Source: Fasciola hepatica
Taxonomy: Eukaryota; Platyhelminthes; Trematoda; Plagiorchiida; Fasciolidae
Reading direction: 5' to 3'
Assembly: GCA_948099385.1 (NCBI GenBank)
Contig: CANUEZ040000182.1
Span: forward strand, 19,407,501 to 19,471,500
Length of the DNA: 64,000 nt
Shown here: one piece after another, positions 56,023 through 64,000 of the stretch
Position numbering within the stretch: position 1 is the first letter of the stretch
Layout of the letters: every line of letters begins with the position of its first letter
Notes under the pieces: model-generated
What the model was told of the DNA's origin: nothing
Databases searched by the model: none
The model's input: only the letters and a program-made list of their open reading frames with translations
Program-made: the position numbers and the translations under genes

Positions 56023-57070
56023 CATCACCATCGTACAGCGTTAAACAGTAGGGCAAGCCCCACTGACCACTGCCTTTCTCGCCATCTTGCACGCTGAATT
56101 AGAAAATATGAATATACAAGATGGACAGGGAGTGGACCTACATGGGTAGGAAAAGGAAACAATGCTCTAGTAGCCAACACATGGAATACACAGTCTAACT
56201 GCACATACACACATCGATCAGTCGTTTTGATTCGATAGAAAGTGACAACACGATCGCCACTGTTCGCGGTTCGCTGCCACATCCTTCAGTGTCTCCAGCC
56301 AACTGGTTGACGGATCTTTTGGACCCCAACCATGGGGACGTGAAGCACCCACTTTTCCGAAGACTGCTGTACATTTCCTCATTCCTCGTTGCTGAGTCAT
56401 CTATTGACCTCCACGTGGTCTCTTCCACGCCCTAGGAGGAACGGAGAACAGAACACGGTACGGTAGACGTGTGTTTGATATACGTAACACGGGCCCCAAC
56501 CAACGAAGTTTACTAAGTTAGATACCCTGTGACAAAACGTTCTCCGAATTAGTACCCAATACTCGATTTCTGACCTTATCACTGCCCACTCGGCTATTCC
56601 ACCTAGTCTTAGCGATACTACGTAAATATCGATGGTCAAAAACCTCAAGACGACAAATATCTTCAGCACGCAGACTCCGAGTCTCGCAACCATACAACAA
56701 AACTGAACGCACTGCAGCACAGTATATACGACCTTTCAACTTCAGTGAAATAACAGGTCGGCGACACAAGTGCTTCAGTCCAGCGTACGCCGCTCGAGCC
56801 TTGGATATCCACGTGTTCACCTCTACTACTGTGTTCCCATCCGTCGCCAGGCAGCTGTCGAGGTAGGTGAAGTGGGCGACAACTGACAGCACCTCCCCAT
56901 CGAGCATCAAGCTCGGAATCGTTGACGTCCAGTCTTGTAACATCACTTTACACTTTGAAGGTGTAAAGCGCATGCCGAATGGAGCTACGGCTCTCCCAAG
57001 TCTGTCTAGTGCACGTTGAGTATGTTCCGCGGATTCGAATAAGCAGACAACGTCGTCCGCGTAATCTAGG
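56023..57070 (-). mobile_element. RTE-a retrotransposon, young 5'-truncated copy (a4)
   Basis: Collinear without indels with 17082-18129 of copy a2 (constant offset 38,941) and differing at only a few positions, apart from a cluster near 56840-56870. The minus strand starts inside the YADD codons (57051-57070) and runs through VRSVLLYGCETR and the C-terminal domain to a short (GAT/GGT) tail at 56023-56032. It sits between two parts of the CACTA-associated gene, so it inserted after that element. No target duplication was evident by eye. Confidence 0.85.
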
Positions 57071-58005
57071 TTACAAAGCCTGGGAAATGCAAGGAAGAGA
57101 ATTGGATAACCAGTTACCGTCCGGTGACGGGACGTTGACTATGGGACTACTGAAATGGAAATCGTAAGTCTCCCTTGAACTGTTGTCTCAGGAAACCACC
57201 GGCCATTTGGACGTCCTCCGAGGAGGAGAATAATGAAGCTAGGGTTGTTCAACGATCAAAGAGTAAAATTAGATTTCATTACTGATCCCTTAAGGTTCAG
57301 CGGGTAGCTGTTAGTAAACAAAGCACCACACAGCTAACTAGTCCAACAGGCTGTATACAAGGTGGATTGTCATTTTCGCTTTGTTTTATTTCAAGTGAAT
57401 CTATCCACCAAGGTTGTCCCAGTCACCCCCAAGACCATCGAGTAAGTTACCGTATACTAATGAAGATTCTACTATTTCAGTTTCCGCCAACGAACTTCCC
57501 CGAATTTCACAGACTCAAGAAACGACCACCAAGTCATTGATCGCTTTGCACGAAGATAACATGCTAATTCGGGAAACGTTGACAAACGCGGTCAAGGTTA
57601 ACACTCAGTCTACACCTGCTTTCCCAATAGGAACTCTCTTGAAGTTCCTGGAAGTGGACCACGATGTGTCTAATGTGGAGGTCCGCAGGGAGCTGGTAAC
57701 ATTTTTCTTTCTACCTTATGCCTGCAGGATCACAGGACCCCGAGTACCGTGGGTAAGTTTGTGAGTAAACTGTCTCGCATTATGGATGCGAGTTTATCAA
57801 CGGAAATTAACTATTTCGGGGCCCATGGAAAGTTGGCTTTTAAATGGAGTATCATACACCCAATAATATTCGGTAGGTCGAACATTATTCCATTTGCAAA
57901 AGGAACATGCCTTGCAATGGCAAGGATGGTATAAACTTTGCAGTGCGACAATGGCTGCATGATATGGCGAAGAACATCAAGAGGAGCGATCCACTATCGG
58001 AAGTA
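57071..58005 (+). pseudogene. DUF4806-like accessory gene with mini-introns
   Basis: The piece 57071-57163 (KAWEMQGRELDNQLPSGDG) reads on through a possible 28-nt intron (gtaagt at 57164 to cag at 57191) into KPPAIWTSSEEENNEAR. A larger exon from 57414 contains a possible 39-nt intron (57442-57480, with tactaat) and ends VEVRREL. A 32-nt intron (57696 gtaaca to 57727 gcag) then restores the frame to DHRTPSTVGKFVSKLSRIMD, ASLSTEINYFGAHGKLAFKW. This matches the DUF4806 region (VS.LM...L...INW.G..GK.AF). A shift and stop follow near 57900; VRQWLHDMAKN (57945-57975) completes the domain. DUF4806 function is unknown. Confidence 0.55.
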
Positions 58006-58134
58006 CGAATATTTCAATGGAAAGTCGTTATTCTTTTGTTTAACGGCGAACAGTCGATGCGGGAGAAAATGTGGCCCCATCGGAAAATGTGGATATTGAT
58101 GCTTAACCGTTCCGTAAATCTGTCATGATAATAA

Positions 58135-58829
58135 ATGCTGCCGTGAAAAACAATCCGTATTATGCTTGAATAGGGTTTCGGGAACGGTGTTACCTCGGTT
58201 TTATTCACAATGGTATTGGCGAGCATGCAATATTCAGTTAATTATACCGACAAGTCGTGGGTAACTTATGTCTAAAATTAGTTTTATTTACGGTGATATA
58301 TCTAATTAGTATTTTCCGATTAACTATGCATCGAAAATGGATGGGTTTCGTGCAAACAGTCTAGGATAGGTCCATTTAAAGCGCTGGTGCAAACAATCAG
58401 AAACATGAGGTTACATTAATTGAATTAGCTACTGCTTTTCGCAATACAAACAAGAGCCAAAAAGGGAATCTTTGGGAATAATAATCCCACGTTTTGGCTA
58501 ACTAGCGCAGGCACCACGTTCTCGTCGCGGTGTCATTCTATCAGCCCACAGGAAGAAAACAGATGCGTCGAGGGGCACGAGCGACTGCACTTTCATTCAG
58601 TCCTGACATTTGATTGGTCGAGGGGGTGGGAATTGTGTTGCTCGAGAGCATAAGGACAGTAAACGCCTCTCACATCGATTGGTCCGCGAAAACAGGGAAA
58701 AAGCTGGGACTGTTATTTTCATGGACCACTCTTTTGGACCCTGTTTGCAATGTGAAAAACAGGGGCCATTTCAGTGGTTTTGACCCCGTTTGTGCTGACT
58801 GGGTAAGTAGATACGTTATAGGATATGGC
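58135..58829. other. No gene recognised
   Basis: AT-rich intron sequence of ARMC7. The plus-strand frame 58614-58841 has no recognised domain. Confidence 0.35.
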
Positions 58830-58990
58830 CCGAGGTCGTGATCAGTATCGCTCTTGTATTCACAAACTCTTTACTGGCTTCATGGTACTGTTTGTAGTTC
58901 TCCTCTTTTTATGTTTTTGTTTATTTCTGACTGACATTCCCCCTGAAAGGTAGCAAGTAGCACCGCTGACCATTGGTCTAAACCGAATTG
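58830..58990 (+). mobile_element. RTE-d-like 3' end fragment
   Basis: gtcgtgatcagtatcgctct, tgtattcacaaactctttac and tttgtagttctcctct match 12880-12955 at the end of copy d6, and aaaggtagcaagtagcaccg recalls ggagatagcaaccaaagcca there. No coding part. Confidence 0.5.
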
Positions 58991-58994
58991 GTTT

Positions 58995-59684
58995 GACTAC
59001 CAAAAACCTAAGTAATAACCCATGAGAAGAAACTCTTACTAACTTTGAGGGATTACGATCGTAACCTATCCTCCCATTTGCTAAATCAAAGTTTGTAGGA
59101 TCTGAAGTTCGGCTTCTCCTATAAATCACATTCCCACCCTTGAATTTTCACCATTTATTTAGTGAATCTCCAAAACCACCGGAACGTAGCGTTCTTTGAG
59201 TCATGATAATTTTGCTTTACTCCGGAAATGACACATTTGTAGGTTACTGACTACCCAGAGACAAACTAGAATTATTATAGCCACTTACACCACGGCTCTC
59301 TGTAAAACGCCTCTGGTTCAAAAATAACCTCCAGAATCTTCGCATTCTTTTTGACTGAGTTTTTTATCGACAATCCCCCACTCGTCATATCTAATGCTCA
59401 AAATGAAATCCCTCCATGCCCTGAGTGATAATCAATAGGCTACTTCAATGGTCGGACCAGGTGAATGACCAATACGGTGTAAGACCCGAAACATATGAGG
59501 TGCAACATTGTAGAGGACTACTCGCATTAAGTCTCAATGATATCCGTTCGACGGCAATGGGAATATCTTACATACAAACTATTCAACGTTCGAAGTCACT
59601 AGAAGAAAATTGGTTTGTGACTGGATTTTGAGAAATTGTAAAACGTTTCGCAAAGTGCTACTCTCCGAGGGCGTGACAGACCGG
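58995..59684. other. No gene recognised
   Basis: AT-rich. Short frames only. Confidence 0.35.
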
Positions 59685-60055
59685 TGACGGTCGAGTGGTT
59701 TAGAGCATTTGTTTGCCACCTAAGAGGCCCGAGGTTTGGATCGCCTCCATCACCGGTTACTTTGTTGGTGGACAGTCATTCACTGTCGTCCGGATAGTTA
59801 CCATACCTGATCTACCGGGACCTTACGTGGTTCTTCACCACCCCCAATTTTCAGGGTTCGGCTACCGGTTATCCCTAATAATGCAATGGGCTTTCGCGGC
59901 TATAGGTTATACACTCCTTTCACTCCACTGATGCGCGTGCCAAAAAACAGAAGGGTATCACATTTGCCCTCCGGATTTATATCGCCTAAATAAGAACGAA
60001 TGCCGTTCAGGAGCCTGCACCCTTCATCAAAAGATTGCCGATCTCGTGTCACTAT
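59685..60055 (+). mobile_element. S1 SINE, reference copy
   Basis: The tRNA-like head is at 59685-59757: gtcgagtggtttagagcatt (box-A-like), then cgaggtttggatcgcctcc (box-B-like), then catcaccggttactttgttg. The body includes ccggttatccctaataatgc and actccactgatgcgcgtgcc. Related copies are at 30.4 kb (with head), 24.95 and 38.6 kb (headless). It lies 62 bp from the ARMC7 exon 2 donor. Confidence 0.65.
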
Positions 60056-60116
60056 TCAATTAGCATTGACCCCTGTTAATATTATTTGTATCCTGACAGG
60101 ATCGTTTCTCACTCAC

Positions 60117-60240
60117 CTAGAATGCTCCACGCCGATGCGGCTTCCTGTAAGCAGTTGAAAAACAGACCATCCACGTGAAGCTGATGGAGTTGTGAGTAAT
60201 TCCGAGGATCGTAAGCAAAATTTGCAAGATTGGCAATAAT
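60117..60240 (-). CDS. ARMC7: ARMC7, exon 2
   Basis: The 124-nt exon lies between an acceptor ending aataacag (60241) and a gtgagt donor (60116). It encodes [20 protein letters not shown] and [14 protein letters not shown]. The segment [13 protein letters not shown] is, as I recall, identical in vertebrate ARMC7 and is the most telling part of the identification. It starts in phase 0, as exon 1 requires, and leaves one G that exon 3 completes. No defects. Confidence 0.88.
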
Positions 60241-60279
60241 CTGTTATTTTAAAACAAACTAATTACGATGCTTGCATAC
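60241..60279 (-). other. ARMC7: ARMC7 intron 1, 39 nt
   Basis: Minus strand gtatgc...ataacag. Without removal the frame runs into a stop four codons later (CKHRN-stop). With removal the conserved [10 protein letters not shown] junction forms. Introns this short are known in fluke genes. Confidence 0.85.
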
Positions 60280-60513
60280 CTGTTCTTTGTAATCGACCAA
60301 ATCCGTTTCCGTGGCTTCCGTAACAAGGCGTTCAAGGTATTGGAGTCGCTCGAAGCTACCAGGAGGGGCCCGAGTACAAACAGATTTTGTGAATGAACTC
60401 CGGAGCGTAGTATGTTTTCGCCTTCTCGAAGGCATACCTACCAACCGCCCATTGAGCCAGTTGGGACGACCACTCGCCGGGAGCAAACAGGGCACGTCCG
60501 GTATGTGTTCCAC
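60280..60513 (-). CDS. ARMC7: ARMC7, exon 1 (start of coding region)
   Basis: From ATG at 60513 the exon gives 78 codons, ending FERLQYLERLVTEATETDLV, DYKEQ before a gtatgc donor. This corresponds to human RL.YLQALVTEFQDT..EE.KEQ. With exons 2 and 3 the protein would be 260 residues, longer than the 198 of the human protein because of an N-terminal extension. A second in-frame Met (MPSRRRKH, ATG at 60435) would give 234 residues and could be the true start. The exon is GC-richer than its surroundings. Immediately beyond it, in the opposite direction, lies the CR1 element. Confidence 0.82.
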
Positions 60514-60758
60514 GTCAGGTCAGATCTTGAACTCTTGATTTCAGTTCAGTTCAGTTTGCACAAGACTTCGTGTGGCTAGAGCCAATCGTGTGTCCAGATA
60601 GTTGTGTTGTCCGTGGCTCCCAACATTGTGTGATTTTTTTCCTCTGAAAGGCAGAAATTTTGTGCACTGACTGCGTTACACCGGGTGTCTACCGTTGTGC
60701 CTCGTGGAGATATATTGTCCTGTGATATTTGTGGCTTCTCAGCGGATTTATAACCATT
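60514..60758 (+). promoter_or_regulatory. Shared upstream region of ARMC7 and the CR1 element
   Basis: Only 245 bp separate the ARMC7 start codon (minus) from the CR1 ORF1 start (plus, ATG 60759). It contains ttcagttcagttcag (60540-60554) and the probable CR1 5' UTR (from about 60557). Non-LTR elements carry internal promoters in their 5' UTR, so this stretch may hold two opposed promoters. No TATA box was recognised. Confidence 0.4.
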
Positions 60759-61757
60759 ATGAGTTCAGTTACCTCTGAGGATCAATGTGCGCGTTTGGTG
60801 TGCAAGAAAAATATTGGCCCTCGGGTCAAAGCCCTGATGTGTGATTTTTGCGAGGGGTGGATTCACCTGAAGTGTACTAAAATAGACAAGGATAAGTATG
60901 ATTTGCTGAGTTCCTGCAGCTCCCCATTCCTGCAAATTCTATGCACAGATTGTACCGCCGCAAATAAAAGAAAAAGAGATGAAGCTGATTTAGCGGCGAA
61001 CCAGGCACCCGCGGTACCCTGTGCAACGAGCCCCAGGTCCCACGCAGAAGTAGCTTCAGGCGCTACGAACAACCCATTAAGAGCAGTGAAGAAGCAACAC
61101 CGAAAGAAATCCGTGGTCACAGACAAAGCCGAAGTAGCTGTACACTCGGGAGACAAAACTTATGTTCCGGAAGTATCGAATGCAGCCGGCGGAGACACGG
61201 GCCCCGGTCCAGGGCAGACGGAAACCATGAGTCAATGGAAAACAGTAAAGCCACGTCAACGGATGGCGCCGCCACCTAGGACCCAATGCTTCCTAGTCGT
61301 GAATCTTTCGGAATCAACCGAGTCGGAGCCTCAAAGTAGATTAGAGAACGACGTTTCTCTACTACGGGACATATTTGCCAAAATATTCTCCACGAATGAG
61401 GAAAACCTGGCAAATAACGTAAAGGTCAAAGCCGTTTTTCGATTAGGGAAAATAAATGACAATGGTAACCCTCGTCCGCTCAAGGTGGTCTTGGGTTCCG
61501 ATGAGGAATGCCGCTGGGTCCTACAGCGGTCCTACAGATTAAAAGGAGAAAAACAACGACTCCTTCGAGATCTTGACCCCGAGGAAAGGGAGAGGCACCG
61601 GTTAGCCTTGAGAGAGCTCTGCGAACGACAGGCCAATGGCGAATCAGGTCTTTTCATCCGGGATTTTCGTGTTCAGCGGAGGCGTCTTCAACTGAGATGG
61701 GATCCGTTCAATCTCACCGGCATCATCAACCAGGCGGCCCTGGTGGTGGAGGTGTAA
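60759..61757 (+). CDS. CR1 ORF1 protein (PHD-like finger plus RRM-like domain)
   Basis: 332 codons from ATG 60759; an in-frame ATG at 60729 would add 10 residues, but the shorter start with MSSVTSEDQCARLVC looks more natural. Residues about 9-62 form a Cys-rich finger (CARLVCKK, MCDFCEGWIHLKC, ILCTDC) of PHD type. A basic/proline-rich linker follows (RKRDEADLAA, KKQHRKKS). About 185-280 resembles an RRM-like nucleic-acid-binding domain (TQCFLVVNLSEST, VKAVFRLGKIND, PLKVVLGSDEECRWVL). The C-terminus is basic (QRRRLQLRWDP). ORF1 proteins bind element RNA in retrotransposition complexes. No stop or frameshift. The stop TAA overlaps the ORF2 start as TAATG. Confidence 0.8.
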   Translation: MSSVTSEDQCARLVCKKNIGPRVKALMCDFCEGWIHLKCTKIDKDKYDLLSSCSSPFLQILCTDCTAANKRKRDEADLAANQAPAVPCATSPRSHAEVASGATNNPLRAVKKQHRKKSVVTDKAEVAVHSGDKTYVPEVSNAAGGDTGPGPGQTETMSQWKTVKPRQRMAPPPRTQCFLVVNLSESTESEPQSRLENDVSLLRDIFAKIFSTNEENLANNVKVKAVFRLGKINDNGNPRPLKVVLGSDEECRWVLQRSYRLKGEKQRLLRDLDPEERERHRLALRELCERQANGESGLFIRDFRVQRRRLQLRWDPFNLTGIINQAALVVEV

Positions 61758-64000
61758 TGGGGGTCGGTAAGAAGAGGGAAGACAGAAGAGGGCATGCACT
61801 TATCATGTCGTCTAATGTCAGGAGTCTGTTGAACAAGCGAGATGAGCTCGAGGCATAGGTGGCTCAGCACTCGCCAACATTGGTCGCCTTGACGGAGACG
61901 TGGCTTACCAGTGGGGTGCAGGACTCGGAAGTAGCTATCCCAGGATACACACTTTACCGTGCTGATAGGAGCCAAGCTCGGGGAGGAGGAGGCGTGGCGA
62001 TGTACATTCGAGCTGACGTCCCTTCGGTACAGTTGGATCGCCTGATAGACCCTAAGGGCTTTGAAGAATCTCTTTGGTGTCGCGTGAAGTTGACAACCAG
62101 TGGATTTGAGTCTGTCGGAGTCATTTATCGGTCACCAGAAGCAGACTCACGGGGAGTACTGACTGGAGTAAGACGTTGGACGGGCGATGGTCACTGTCTA
62201 ATTTTGGGTGACTTCAACTCGCCGAATGTGGACTGGGAGAACTTGCGGTGCACTGCGGGAGCGGATTCATTTTCCCGCGAGCTTCCTTCAACGGTGCTGG
62301 AATTTTCCTTGTACCAACACGTCAGAAGGCCGACCCGTACCCAGGATCACCACACGTCTATCCTAGATCTGGCGATATCTCCAAGGCGGTCGATGTTGAT
62401 CAGATCGAGTACCTACCGCCACTGGGGTGCAGTGACCATGCAGTATTGACCATCAGCTGGAAGAGAGGAGCGACGTTTGTCTCCAGACCACAGGGAGGAC
62501 TCAACGTCTGGCGAATGTCGTTCCAACGAGTCAGGGAGGTTGCATCCTCAGTGATATGGTATCCGCCAGAACCGTATGACATAGACCAGGCTTGGGAGGT
62601 AATCCGAGATGAAATCCTTCAGTTATGCCAGACTTTTGCTCCACCATCCAGACAGCGGCCGCATGCGAAAGACCCACCTTGGTTTGACTCGCAACTTAGG
62701 CGTCTTTTGAAGCGTCGGAACCGAGCATGGAAACAATGTCAAGCGACTGGAGAAGGATATGATCGATACCGCAACATCCGGAACCAGTGTACCCAAATGA
62801 AACGAGAAAAACGACGTATCTTCGAGGAGACGTTAGCGATGGACTCGGTACAAGCACCCAAACGACTGTTCGCATATCTGCGGCGGAGAACGCGTACCAC
62901 GACTGCAATCCCAGCCCTACGGGACGGACATTCGCTGGGAGTTACAGATGAACACAAGGCAGAGATCCTGGCGAGACTCTACTTGTCAGTCTATGCTCAT
63001 GAACAGAGGCAAAATCGTCCCTCACACATTGCCGGGGGAGCCCCCCAAATGTCTTGTCAAGAACTCACCGAGGAAGAAGTGGCGGCAACCATGCGCACCA
63101 TTAGAGTCAACCAATCCCCCGGACCTGATGGTGTTCATCCGTTGGTGGTAAAGGAACTGGCCGATGTGTTAACTCAACCAGTCACACGACTGTTCAACGC
63201 GTCTTTAGCAGCGGGAAAGCTCCCCCAAGAATGGAAGAAAGCGGTTGTCGTGCCCCTTTACAGAGATGGGGCGAAGGCTGAGGCTGTCAACTACCGACCT
63301 GTCAGTCTAACACTGGTAATAGGAAAGGTTATGGAGCGCATGCTGGCAACGCGAATCCGGGAACATATTGGGTTCACGACCTACTTAGCCGACAACAACA
63401 TGGTTTTTAGAAAAGCAGGTCGTGCCCAACAAACTTGGTAATCGCACGAGAACGCTGGACGATAGCCAAGGCCGAAGGACACCCTACGGACGTAATCTTC
63501 GTGGATTTTAGCAAAGCTTTTGACAAAGTTCCGCATGACCGTCTATTAGGTAAGCTTAAGGCTCTTGGTGTAGTAGATCCCTTGATTCTGTGGATAGAGG
63601 ACTTTCTAAAAGGCCGAACCTTTGCAGTACGAGTAGCACAGTCACTGTCAACTTGGCAAGTAGCAACGATTGGTGTTTCACAAGGATCGGTTCTGGGTCC
63701 GCTCCTCTTCCTGGCCTACATCAATGACCTACCACCAGTTTTTCAATCGCCGTGCCTCATTTACGCAGACGATCTGGCGCGCGACTACATAAAATGCAGA
63801 CGAGCTCGTTCTTCAGGAGGACATCAGAGCTCTTGAGAGGTGGTCAGATCTGTGGTCACTACCAGTCAGCATGGACAAGTGTGCGCATATGCGAGTAGGA
63901 GCACCGTCCTGCAGTGGGATATACAATATACACGGGGCACCCCTCCGGCGCACTGTCTGCGAAAAAGATCTGGGAGTGATGGTGGCTTCGTCACTAAAAA
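61757..64000 (+). pseudogene. CR1 ORF2: endonuclease and reverse transcriptase, damaged and partial
   Basis: Starts at ATG 61757 inside the ORF1 stop (TAATG). The endonuclease keeps its catalytic landmarks: ALTETW (61886), LILGDFNSPNVDW (62200-62235), GCSDHAVL (62427-62450). The RT has VNQSPGPDGVHPLV, EAVNYRPVSLTLV, FVDFSKAFDKVPHDRLL (63500-63545), GVSQGSVLGPLLFL and YADD (63763-63774). Visible damage: TAG at 61856-61858, a one-base frameshift near 62375-62390, another near 63412 in an A-run (tagaaaagca), and one near 63785-63792 just after YADD. After that the frame continues ADELVLQEDIRALERWSDLW to the window end. Confidence 0.82.

Larger units (their letters stand above)
38352..60116 (-). 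other. ARMC7: ARMC7 intron 2, 21,765 nt, filled with transposons
   Basis: The donor is gtgagt at 60116 and the acceptor ends ctgtcag at 38352; the phases of the flanking exons match (phase 1). Inside are SINEs, RTE-a, RTE-b and RTE-d copies, Penelope-like remnants, a Ty3/Gypsy element and a CACTA-type element. The other ARMC7 intron is only 39 nt. Confidence 0.8.
60545..64000 (+). mobile_element. CR1-clade LINE, two ORFs, continues past the window
   Basis: The element has a 5' UTR, an intact ORF1 (60759-61757) with a PHD-like zinc finger, and ORF2 with endonuclease and RT starting at 61757 and still running at 64000. This two-ORF plan with a zinc-finger ORF1 is typical of CR1-like LINEs and differs from the single-ORF RTE copies in the rest of the window. 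It is the least decayed element here: ORF1 is fully open and ORF2 shows one stop and three shifts in 2.2 kb. Confidence 0.85.

Overview
The window is animal nuclear DNA, most likely from a flatworm and probably a digenean fluke. Three things point there: RTE non-LTR elements resembling those known from schistosomes and liver flukes, a CACTA-type transposase like the one described from Schistosoma mansoni, and several 28-39 nt introns of the kind known in fluke genes. There are no operons, ribosome binding sites or CRISPR arrays. The window is mostly nested, decayed transposable elements with a few host exons. Family names RTE-a, RTE-b, RTE-d, S1 and S2 are mine; families were grouped by eye and no database was searched.

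Host genes, all read on the minus strand. (1) ARMC7 (armadillo repeat protein): exons at 60280-60513, 60117-60240 and 37927-38351, joined by a 39-nt intron and a 21,765-nt intron. (2) An unidentified gene: consecutive exons 26113-26368 and 25560-25838, and possibly upstream exons 30617-30703 and 29502-29631. (3) One exon of COX10 (haem A farnesyltransferase) at 15807-16257.

Layout. 1-2357 and 19791-22147 are the arms of a nearly perfect inverted repeat made of RTE-d sequence. Between them lie RTE-a (2.8-4.0 kb and 17.1-19.5 kb, minus), RTE-b (4.1-7.2 kb minus; 7.2-11.4 kb and 13.6-14.2 kb plus), RTE-d (11.4-13.6 kb plus) and the COX10 exon. From 22.9 to 33.5 kb are a BEL/Pao gag relic, SINEs, a broken Ty3/Gypsy element (27.3-32.4 kb) and the unidentified gene. 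33.5-37.2 kb holds a long RTE-a copy and an RTE-d 3' part. From 38.4 to 60.1 kb, inside the long ARMC7 intron, are RTE-d and RTE-b copies, face-to-face SINEs, two Penelope-like GIY-YIG remnants (44.5-45.05 kb), a nearly full-length but dead Ty3/Gypsy element (46.4-50.75 kb), and a CACTA-type element (53.8-58.1 kb) interrupted by a young RTE-a insertion. At 60.5-64.0 kb, head-to-head with ARMC7, is a relatively well preserved two-ORF CR1 element that runs off the window.

No complete autonomous element is seen. The best preserved coding units are CR1 ORF1 (open), the RTE-a reverse transcriptase at 17.6-18.8 kb (broken by one stop codon), and the ARMC7 exons (no defects seen).
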